This document shows positions 27,880 through 35,781 of a DNA stretch of 64,000 nucleotides, in pieces. A program made the translations under genes and the position numbers. The first letter of the stretch is position 1. Every line of letters begins with the position of its first letter. Under the pieces are notes generated by a model. That model saw only the letters and a list, made by a program, of their open reading frames with translations, did no database searches and was not told where the DNA came from. The stretch is from Companilactobacillus kimchii DSM 13961 = JCM 10707 (GTDB lineage: Bacteria; Bacillota; Bacilli; Lactobacillales; Lactobacillaceae): assembly GCF_001435445.1 (NCBI RefSeq), contig NZ_AZDH01000014.1, forward strand, positions 1 to 64,000, written 5' to 3'.

Positions 27880-29100
27880 TTAGATAAACATATTTTGTAG
27901 GAGATATTTTTTTAAAAATTTTAGTTCTTCCAATTTATCTTGTTGTAGATTAATTAGATTATTTAAACGAAAGCATAATTTACCAATCATTTTTTGTTCA
28001 TTCAAAGATTTAGAAATAAATATTTTAAAACTAGCGTATTCCTTGGCATTTATTCCAGGTTGCCCAGATCTTTGAGAAGTGATTTTAACAAACTGTTGAT
28101 ATTTATCTGTTAAAGTATTTTGAAATACAAAGTTTTTATCAAATTTATTATTAATTTCCATTCTTATTAGGAAACCAGCAAAAAATACTTTGCCATCATT
28201 ATTATCATATAGATATGATTTTCCGACGCTTGCGCCAGTGCGTGCAAATAATAGATCATTTTCTTTTAATTGATAATCTTTTATGTCTTCTAAATTTGCA
28301 TTTGGAGATGTTAAATTTTTTTCAATTAATTTGTGGTTACTATCATCAATATCAGTAATTCTAATATACTTATTTTTGCCATCATACTCTTTAGAGCTAA
28401 CATTTAGGCCATAACTAAAATTAGTACCAATTTTTGAAAACGGTAGTTGTTCCCAATCATCATGAAAATTAGTAAATCTTACCTCAGGTACTTTTTCCCC
28501 GTTTTTAGGGAACAATTTCTGCAATAATCCCTTTTTAAGTTTCTTATATAGGTCTAACTGCCGTTGTTGTAGAGTAATTAAATCTGATGTCTTTTTAATC
28601 AATTCATTGACTTTATCTTGTTCCCTTTTTTTAGGTAGACTTACTGACATATTCAAAAATGTTTCTTCATTTATTCTTTTGGCTTTACGTGATCCATTAG
28701 CGATGATTCCTTTTTTTAGATAAAAAGATTTTTGAACAAAGATATCTAATAAAAAGTTGCTGTTAAACTCTCCATGCACATCAAATGCTGGTGCATCTAT
28801 AGTCGATTCGTATCCATTTAATTCTGCGGGAATTATTCCAAATGCACCATGCAAAAAATCTAATTTACCATAAATTATTTGCCCAGAGTGTCTTTTATAA
28901 TATTTAGTAGAACTACTTCCTTTATAAATTTCCGGCTTTTTTACTACACCCTTACCCCAAAGTTTCACGCTTAATTTATTACTTTTCAATCCATTTGTTC
29001 CTGGACTTAAACTTTCAGATAATATTTTATCCAATTTACGCTGTTCCCAATCGGCAGTAAACCCTTTAAATCGAACCTCAGGCACCATTTTCTTATCCAT
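27880..29100 (-). CDS. hsdS: Type I restriction-modification specificity subunit (expressed copy)
   Basis: The 406-residue DNA-recognition subunit sets the target sequence of the HsdR2M2S complex. It has two target-recognition domains (about 25-165 and 220-380), each preceded by a conserved VPEVRF...W segment, and the central (LQQRQLDLYKKLKKGLLQKL) and C-terminal (LKKYLLQNMFI) conserved helices. It overlaps hsdM by 8 bp and has GAGGTGA before the ATG. The second domain lies inside the invertible segment. Recombination through the central repeat would replace it with the second half of the silent copy. Confidence 0.93.
   Translation of the reverse strand: MDKKMVPEVRFKGFTADWEQRKLDKILSESLSPGTNGLKSNKLSVKLWGKGVVKKPEIYKGSSSTKYYKRHSGQIIYGKLDFLHGAFGIIPAELNGYESTIDAPAFDVHGEFNSNFLLDIFVQKSFYLKKGIIANGSRKAKRINEETFLNMSVSLPKKREQDKVNELIKKTSDLITLQQRQLDLYKKLKKGLLQKLFPKNGEKVPEVRFTNFHDDWEQLPFSKIGTNFSYGLNVSSKEYDGKNKYIRITDIDDSNHKLIEKNLTSPNANLEDIKDYQLKENDLLFARTGASVGKSYLYDNNDGKVFFAGFLIRMEINNKFDKNFVFQNTLTDKYQQFVKITSQRSGQPGINAKEYASFKIFISKSLNEQKMIGKLCFRLNNLINLQQDKLEELKFLKKYLLQNMFI
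28479..28578 (-). repeat. Central inverted repeat, copy in active hsdS
   Basis: This is the partner of 26131-26230. The segment 28516-28578 is 63 bp identical to 26131-26193 in reverse orientation. It lies between the first and second target-recognition domains. Confidence 0.9.
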
Positions 29101-30742
29101 GATTATTCACCTCGTCACTCAACATGGAGATAAAATCATCAAGATCATTCTGAGTCTTTTCATCAGAAGAAGTGAGTTCTTTCATCATTGAAAGCAACTC
29201 ATTTTTATTTTCCATAATTTTTTTGTTATTTTCTCGAATTTCTTTAGTAACTTCACCCAAGTCAATTTCAGGTTCAGGCTCAAAAGTATCAACATATCGT
29301 GGAATGTTTAAATTGAATTCATTTTCTTCAATTTCACTCATTGGAGCAATGTGAGCATATTTATCAACATCTTTACGTTCTTTGTAAGTGTTAATAATCT
29401 TATTAATATCATCATCACGAAGAATATTTTGATTTTTACCCTTTTCAAAATTATTACTTGCATCAATAAACATGACATCTTTATTAGTCTTATTCTTTTT
29501 CAAGACCATCACTAATGTTGGAATCCCAGTTGAATAGAACAATCCAGCAGGTAATCCAATCACAGCATCAATTTGATTCTTATTCAGCAATGCTTTACGA
29601 ATCTTTTCTTCTTTAGCACCACGGAATAAAACACCATGTGGCAAAACTATTGCCATAGTACCCTCATTACTTAAATGATATAAGCCATGAAGTAAGAAGG
29701 CGTAATCTGCTTTAGTCTTTGGTGCTAAACCGCCATATTCTTTAAAACGTGGATCTTTCATTTTATTATCTTCATTATTCCAGTGAGCTGAATATGGTGG
29801 ATTTGCCACAACCATATCAAAACTACGTGGATGATCAACACCACTAGAATCAATACCATCAGGCCAATCGCTCTCTAAAGTATCAGCATTACGTAAATCC
29901 ATATTCATATATGAAACATCATGCATCATCAAATTCATACGGGCTAAGTTATAAGTAGTCGTATTCAGTTCTTGTCCATAATAGAACAAACTACGATTTT
30001 TAATCTGTTCTTGAACAGTTAGTAGCAATGAACCAGAACCACAAGCAAAATCATAAACACTTGGTTTATCTTCTTTTGGATTTAAATCAATAGTCACTAA
30101 TTTGGCTAAAACTTCTGAAACTTGGTGAGGTGTGTAGAACTCTCCAGCCTTTTTACCTGAATTACCAGCAAATTGGGCAATTAAAAATTCATAAATATCA
30201 CCTAAAATGTCATGCCCGTCATCATCTTTATATTGAACTTCATCAACCAGATTAACAATTTCAACTAAAGCCTTTGCTCTAGCAGCAGTTGTTTGTCCTA
30301 ATCGTGAATTACCCAAGTTCATATCCGCAAATACGCCATGAAAATCTTGTTTAGCATTTTTATTCAAATCAACGTTGTGATTAAAGCTATCCAACATATC
30401 TTGAAAATCAGATGGTGCAATTGAATTATCATTTACCTTATCTACAATCGTTTGCCATGTATATTGGGGAGCAATAGCGTAACCTAATGAATCAGCCAGT
30501 TCTTCTAGATAGTCATTTAAATCATCACCACTAGCTTGCTCAATATAAGCATCATTAACACTTTGTCCTTCTTCAACATCAATTAAATCATTTTGTACCA
30601 TTCGTTGTTCTTGATGTTCTGACAAATATCGATAAAACATAAATCCTAAAATATAATTACGATATTCACTGGCATCCATATTACTTCGCAAGCGGTTTGC
30701 CATTTCCCAAATTTGACCAGTTATTTCTTGTGCTTTACTCAT
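29093..30742 (-). CDS. hsdM: Type I restriction-modification methyltransferase subunit
   Basis: The 549-residue HsdM is an N6-adenine methyltransferase using SAM. An N-terminal helical domain (residues 1-150) contains the conserved FMFYRYLSE. The SAM motif VYDFACGSGSLLL (about 228-240) and the catalytic NPPY within VVANPPYSAHW are intact. ATTAGGAGAAATT precedes the ATG. It lies between hsdR and hsdS, with 8-bp spacing or overlap on both sides, so the three genes form one operon. Confidence 0.96.
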   Translation of the reverse strand: MSKAQEITGQIWEMANRLRSNMDASEYRNYILGFMFYRYLSEHQEQRMVQNDLIDVEEGQSVNDAYIEQASGDDLNDYLEELADSLGYAIAPQYTWQTIVDKVNDNSIAPSDFQDMLDSFNHNVDLNKNAKQDFHGVFADMNLGNSRLGQTTAARAKALVEIVNLVDEVQYKDDDGHDILGDIYEFLIAQFAGNSGKKAGEFYTPHQVSEVLAKLVTIDLNPKEDKPSVYDFACGSGSLLLTVQEQIKNRSLFYYGQELNTTTYNLARMNLMMHDVSYMNMDLRNADTLESDWPDGIDSSGVDHPRSFDMVVANPPYSAHWNNEDNKMKDPRFKEYGGLAPKTKADYAFLLHGLYHLSNEGTMAIVLPHGVLFRGAKEEKIRKALLNKNQIDAVIGLPAGLFYSTGIPTLVMVLKKNKTNKDVMFIDASNNFEKGKNQNILRDDDINKIINTYKERKDVDKYAHIAPMSEIEENEFNLNIPRYVDTFEPEPEIDLGEVTKEIRENNKKIMENKNELLSMMKELTSSDEKTQNDLDDFISMLSDEVNNHG

Positions 30743-30750
30743 AATTTCTC

Positions 30751-33700
30751 CTAATATTTATCAACCATTTGATCTGCAAACTTCTTAAAGCTTCTTCTCA
30801 AATGAGTACGGTATTTAATTTTTGATAATTTCTTAACTTCTTCAGATTCAGCATCCATTCGATAAACAACACAGGCCTCTTTAACTATTTCATCTAAAGC
30901 CCCATCAATATTTAAATCATCGGCATCTTTTACATGATCTGAAACCAATTTATTAACGTCTTGAGATGCCTCAATATCAGTCAATCCCCAACTCTTTTTA
31001 TAGTCAAAGATATCATTACGCAAACGCATGTCATTATGACCTGAAACTAACTTTTTGATTTCATTCTGTTTTACAGGGTATGTGTCAGAATACTTAACAT
31101 TGCCATTTAAAACGTCATCGGTAAATTGATTAATCTGTTCAGCATACTTACGGTTGTCAACCTTATCAGAAATTGATTTAATTTCTTTAGCTGTTTTATT
31201 AGCAGTTTCCAAGTCATCGTCATGGTACTGATTCATCAAATCAGCAATCAATTCTTCCAAGTAATCATAATTAACTCGAATAGCCTTAACGTGTTCCATC
31301 TGAAGATCAATTTGTGATACATCAACATGATGAATCCTAGCAACTTCCTTTTTCAGCTTATTGCTTAAAGTTGTCGTTAATACCTCTTCAGTGTCTACAT
31401 CCATTCCTAATTCACGCAAAAGAGTATCAGGATTTTTGTCATCATATTTATCGTCTTGTTTAGCCATAGCCATCAAATGATTATATTTACGCAGGGCTGA
31501 ATACATCTCTTCAATACGGTTGTCATCTTGAGGGATTCCTGTAAAACCATCAGAAAAATTATTCAATTGTTTAGTAACTTTTTTTAATTCTGATTTAACT
31601 TTTTCATAAGGTTTGGCAATCACATCTACCTCACCGGGCAATTCCAATTGAATATTAGCTGAATCTCGATTTGCATATATTGCTAGAGCTTCTTTCATTA
31701 ACTTCTCGGTTTGATGTGGCCAACGATAATTAACGATTCGACCAAATGGTTTTGTCTGCATATCATAAACACGATTAGTTCTTGAATAAGCTTGAATCAA
31801 TGCAGAACCATGCAAAGTACGATCAACGTATAACGTATTCATTTGTGGAGCATTGAAACCAGTTAGTAATTGATCAACAACAATTACAATATCAAAATAC
31901 TTACCGTCATCAATTGTTCTATTTAGTCTAGAAACCACTTGAGCGGTGTAATCTTTAACATCTTGATCTCCAAAACTTGTATCGAATTCTTTGTTGTAAT
32001 CAGCCATTGCCTCCCGCAAATCTTTATTATTATCTAACTGATTATCACTATTCGACGTAGTCTGGCTAAAAGTAATTCCTACTTTCAAACCTGAGTCACG
32101 TTTTTTGAATTCTCGATAATACATCATGGCCATTGGTGTTGAAGCCTTACCACCACCAACATGGGTCGTTAATATAGCATTATACTTACCTTGTCTTGAT
32201 CGTTTGCTCCAATTCTTGATAATATCATCAACTACTAGCTTAATATGCTTAGGATTATTATCATAAACTGATGGTTCAACAGTATCATCCATATCTGCAT
32301 CAGTCATATTGTCGATACGCATTTCAATATCTTCATCTGACATTCCCGGATAACGTCCCTTAAAATATTCAGGTAAGTATTGTTCACGTAAAACTGAATC
32401 TGACAAAGTCGTTTCAAAATCAACTTTAAATCCTAAAACATTTCCGTCAGCAATAGCATCCCTAATCGTATAAGCATGAATTAAATCACCAAAAACTTCC
32501 TGAGTTGTTGGATGTTCATCAAAAACTGGTGTCCCTGTATAACCAACCCAAGCTGATCTCGGGAATCCATCTTTAATTCGTTTCAGCATATCTCCTGAAG
32601 TTGAACGATGAGCCTCGTCAACAATGAAAACAATATTTTTATCAATAGGTCTGAAATTACTACTTTGAACCATCGAATCCATTTTTTGAGTAGAAGTAAC
32701 GATTATTCCATTACCCTTTTTGGATAGTTTCTTAGATAAAATCCAACGATTAGCTGTATCAGTTACAACTCCTCCGTTACTTTCATCAATATTTTCTGGA
32801 TCATAAGCTTTATATTCATCAACAGTTTGATTAGTTAAGGCAATCCTATCAACTAAGAAAACAACCTTATCAACGTTTGGTAAACGTGAAGCTAACCAAG
32901 CAGCCTTGAACGAACTAATTGTTTTACCCGAACCAGTCGTATGCCAAACATAACCTATTCCTTGTTTACCAATACTAAAATCATGTTCACGTATTTTTCT
33001 AATAACACGTTGTGTAGCATAAACTTGATATGGTCTCATGGCTTTAATCATTTGATGTTTTGGGGTTCCATCCAAAATCATATAGTTAGTAGCCATTTGG
33101 TGTGCCATTGGAATTGACAACATATAATTGGAAAACTCTTTCCAATCAAAGACCGGCTTATTATCATCAGCCTTTTGCCAGCGAAAAGCAAAATCAGTAT
33201 TAAATTTGTCTGTAGTAGTATTTGCCATATATCTACTATCATGCGGTGTGATGGCGACCAATATTTGTAAAGTTGAAAAGATATCTGTATATTGACGTTC
33301 ATCAATATACTGATGCATCTGATTTAAGGCTTCTTTAGCATCATGCCCATCGGCTTTTTCTTCAATTTGTAAAATTGGCAGTCCATTGATTAATAGAGTT
33401 GTATCAAAGCGTCGATTTTTTCGACCAGGAATAACTGCTGGTCGTTCAATTTGATTAACTATCTGATAAATCGTATCCCCAGCACCAATATTATCTTGAT
33501 CAAATATTCTAAGATATACGTGTTTACCATTGTCCAAATCCACTTCAACTTGAGAGATTCCATTCATACCATACAAAAATTGTCCGGCTTGATATGGAGT
33601 TTCTAATTGACCAATAATGACTTTTATTTGTTGAAACTCTGACCTAGTCAGTGGCGCATCCAAACGATCCTGATTATGTTGTTCAACGATCCTTTTGAAA

Positions 33701-33822
33701 TTAGCCCACAAATCGTCAGTTGTTTTAATATTAGGAAGATAACTCCATTGCTTTGTTCCACCCAAATCAACCAAATGGCTGATTAAATCATCTTCAAAAT
33801 CTAACTCATTAGTTTTTATCAC
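30751..33822 (-). CDS. hsdR: Type I restriction endonuclease / translocase subunit
   Basis: The protein is about 1023 residues long. The N-terminal PD-(D/E)xK nuclease region includes LQIEEKADGHDA (E-x-K). The SF2 motor has Walker A HTTGSGKTISS, motif II DEAHRS, and later TGFNAP and QAYSRTNR helicase motifs. A helical C-terminal domain assembles with HsdM. I use GTG 33822, 9 bases after AGGGGG; the TTG seven codons earlier lies before that site. It is first in the operon, behind a 200-bp AT-rich region. Confidence 0.95.
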   Translation of the reverse strand: MIKTNELDFEDDLISHLVDLGGTKQWSYLPNIKTTDDLWANFKRIVEQHNQDRLDAPLTRSEFQQIKVIIGQLETPYQAGQFLYGMNGISQVEVDLDNGKHVYLRIFDQDNIGAGDTIYQIVNQIERPAVIPGRKNRRFDTTLLINGLPILQIEEKADGHDAKEALNQMHQYIDERQYTDIFSTLQILVAITPHDSRYMANTTTDKFNTDFAFRWQKADDNKPVFDWKEFSNYMLSIPMAHQMATNYMILDGTPKHQMIKAMRPYQVYATQRVIRKIREHDFSIGKQGIGYVWHTTGSGKTISSFKAAWLASRLPNVDKVVFLVDRIALTNQTVDEYKAYDPENIDESNGGVVTDTANRWILSKKLSKKGNGIIVTSTQKMDSMVQSSNFRPIDKNIVFIVDEAHRSTSGDMLKRIKDGFPRSAWVGYTGTPVFDEHPTTQEVFGDLIHAYTIRDAIADGNVLGFKVDFETTLSDSVLREQYLPEYFKGRYPGMSDEDIEMRIDNMTDADMDDTVEPSVYDNNPKHIKLVVDDIIKNWSKRSRQGKYNAILTTHVGGGKASTPMAMMYYREFKKRDSGLKVGITFSQTTSNSDNQLDNNKDLREAMADYNKEFDTSFGDQDVKDYTAQVVSRLNRTIDDGKYFDIVIVVDQLLTGFNAPQMNTLYVDRTLHGSALIQAYSRTNRVYDMQTKPFGRIVNYRWPHQTEKLMKEALAIYANRDSANIQLELPGEVDVIAKPYEKVKSELKKVTKQLNNFSDGFTGIPQDDNRIEEMYSALRKYNHLMAMAKQDDKYDDKNPDTLLRELGMDVDTEEVLTTTLSNKLKKEVARIHHVDVSQIDLQMEHVKAIRVNYDYLEELIADLMNQYHDDDLETANKTAKEIKSISDKVDNRKYAEQINQFTDDVLNGNVKYSDTYPVKQNEIKKLVSGHNDMRLRNDIFDYKKSWGLTDIEASQDVNKLVSDHVKDADDLNIDGALDEIVKEACVVYRMDAESEEVKKLSKIKYRTHLRRSFKKFADQMVDKY

Positions 33823-34000
33823 AATTTGTTTCCCCCTAAACAAATGTAAAGATTTAGTTGCGATTGTAAATTTTTTACATATTTGACTTTATCTTATCAA
33901 AAATAAGTCCCTAAATTACGAAATAACTAATTAAAATTTAATTCATTTTTGAGATTTTTAGAATAATAACGTATTCACATAAATCCACAAATAATTGTAT

Positions 34001-34033
34001 TCAAAAAAGGACTCGCCTTTTCAGGAGAGTCCT
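34001..34033 (-). terminator. Terminator of the DUF554 gene
   Basis: AGGACTC (34008-34014) pairs with GAGTCCT (34027-34033), with extra CC/GG pairs inside. On the minus strand six T residues follow. Confidence 0.85.
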
Positions 34034-34042
34034 CGCTTATAT

Positions 34043-34738
34043 CTAAAACAATTGCATAACAGCAATCACAATAATAGGAACCAACAAAGAAGGCAAGAGA
34101 TTCAAAACTTTAATCTTCCGAATATTCAACAATCCCAATCCAGAAGCAAAAATCAGCACTCCTCCGACAATAGTTAATTCAGTAATCATATTAGTATTAA
34201 TCGAATTCTGTAAAAGTAGCGCAATTACATAAATACTACCTTGCCAAGCAAATACAGCAATGGCAGCCAGAACCATTCCGATACCAAATGTTGATGCTAA
34301 AACAATTGAAGTAATACCATCTAACATTCCATTAGTAAATAGGAAAGTGGAATCGTGATTTAAGGCTTCCTGTATTGGTCCTAAAATTGACAATGAACCG
34401 ATGCAATACAACAAAATGGCGGTTGCTAATCCTTCAGACAAATTTTTGCCACCATCAGTGCTCTTCTTGGAAAACTTTCCAACTAGATTATCAAAATTTT
34501 TTTCTAAGTCGACCCATTGTCCGATCAGTCCCCCAATTGCTAAACTGACAATAAACAAAACAGGATAGTGACTTTTTGACATATTTCCCACAACCGCATT
34601 GATTCCAATCATCATTGCGGCCAATCCTAAGGCTTGCGTCAAAATCTCATTATATTCAGCCTTGATTCCTTTTTTAAAATAACTTCCAGCAAAACTGCCA
34701 CCAATAATCATTGCTACATTAAAGGTTGTTCCTATCAT
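34043..34738 (-). CDS. DUF554-family membrane protein
   Basis: This is a 231-residue integral membrane protein with about seven hydrophobic segments. GTTFNVAMIIGGSFAG at the N-terminus, the ALGLAAMMIGI and GMLDGITSIVLASTFGIG segments, and the length match DUF554 (YdfK/YqgA-type) proteins, thought to be transporters of unknown substrate. It lies 74 bp downstream of a MerR-type regulator and has a promoter with the MerR-type 19-bp spacer, so it is probably that regulator's target. Confidence 0.88.
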   Translation of the reverse strand: MIGTTFNVAMIIGGSFAGSYFKKGIKAEYNEILTQALGLAAMMIGINAVVGNMSKSHYPVLFIVSLAIGGLIGQWVDLEKNFDNLVGKFSKKSTDGGKNLSEGLATAILLYCIGSLSILGPIQEALNHDSTFLFTNGMLDGITSIVLASTFGIGMVLAAIAVFAWQGSIYVIALLLQNSINTNMITELTIVGGVLIFASGLGLLNIRKIKVLNLLPSLLVPIIVIAVMQLF

Positions 34739-34775
34739 GTTTATCCCCCCAATAATATCATTTCGTTAATTTTAA

Positions 34776-34806
34776 ATTATAAACTCTCTAGTCGGTGGAG
34801 GGTCAA
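34776..34806 (-). promoter_or_regulatory. MerR-type promoter of the DUF554 gene
   Basis: TTGACC (34801-34806) and TATAAT (34776-34781) are separated by 19 bp on the minus strand. The spacer region holds the imperfect dyad ACCCTC-N9-GAGAGT. Near-consensus boxes with an over-long spacer are the hallmark of promoters that MerR-family activators untwist. The adjacent MerR gene ends 7 bp upstream. Confidence 0.75.
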
Positions 34807-34812
34807 CTTATT

Positions 34813-35628
34813 TTAAATTTCTTTAACGGGAATTCTAATTTCTGTAACGTACTTAGACAGATCATTAGTTATTCCATAATCGATTAAAGCTGTTTCTACA
34901 GCATCCCCTATAACCTGATAACGATGTTTTTGACAATAATCCATCATTTTCTGATACTGAATAGCAGATGTCTCGTGTGTTCCATTAAACCTTAAACGTA
35001 AGTATTGTCCTGCTATTAATTCGCCGGTCGCTACCTTATCGTCTCCCGGTTCAAGTATCAACAATAAGCCGCTATAATTCTCAAATCGACTTTTCTCTAA
35101 TTCTGACTTTGATAACATTAGAGCAATCTTACCTAAAAAGATACTTTTATCAACACCAAATTTTTGTCTCAAAGTAGTGATTGGTAACTCAATATCCTCT
35201 TTGGCATGATAATTTTCACTTAAAAATATGACTGGAATTGATGGCAAATTGACTAACTCAATCACGTTTAAATTACTCTGTATCGCATCATTTACTTGAG
35301 TAATCCGATCATCAATTCGTTGTTCTATCCTTTGTAACATCATTATTTGTCGATGTATTTGTGACTTTTGGTCTCGTAGCATTTTCTCCAACAATGAGGT
35401 ATCACGGGCCTCAAAGAATTTTCTGATTGACTCGATTGATAGTCCCAATGCTCGCAGATAAGTAATTACATTCAATCTTTCAAATTGTTCAGTCGAATAA
35501 TAGCGATAATGTGTCTTACGATTTATTTTAGCCGGTTTCAATAACCCCACCTCGTCATAATAGCGAAGTGTGGTTATTTTTATTCTAAAAATTTTTGATA
35601 ATTGTCCAATGGTGAATAAAGGATTCAA
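34813..35628 (-). CDS. MerR-family transcriptional regulator with GyrI-like effector domain
   Basis: This is a 271-residue regulator. The N-terminal MerR winged helix (FTIGQLSKIFRIKITTLRYYDEVGLL, residues about 5-30) is followed by the dimerisation coiled coil (about 80-120, RDQKSQIHRQIMMLQRIEQR) and a C-terminal BmrR/GyrI-like ligand-binding domain (about 125-271). Such proteins sense cationic drugs or metabolites and activate promoters with 19-20-bp spacers. The arrangement predicts control of the DUF554 gene immediately downstream. There are no clustered cysteines, so a metal sensor is unlikely. Confidence 0.92.
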   Translation of the reverse strand: MNPLFTIGQLSKIFRIKITTLRYYDEVGLLKPAKINRKTHYRYYSTEQFERLNVITYLRALGLSIESIRKFFEARDTSLLEKMLRDQKSQIHRQIMMLQRIEQRIDDRITQVNDAIQSNLNVIELVNLPSIPVIFLSENYHAKEDIELPITTLRQKFGVDKSIFLGKIALMLSKSELEKSRFENYSGLLLILEPGDDKVATGELIAGQYLRLRFNGTHETSAIQYQKMMDYCQKHRYQVIGDAVETALIDYGITNDLSKYVTEIRIPVKEI

Positions 35629-35781
35629 TTAATACACCCTCTTTAAAATATTGTGAATTTTAATTCAATCTCCAACAAAATAATAATTGATAATTGAATC
35701 AAATTATTTTTTATTAAAATATATAATGATATTGATAGAAAATACGATTAATTATTATTGTATCTTTAGGGGAGGATATAA

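Noticed and set aside
33995-34177. A 60-codon plus-strand frame near the DUF554 terminator
   Set aside because: It runs through the terminator hairpin and antisense to the end of the DUF554 gene. No ribosome binding site.
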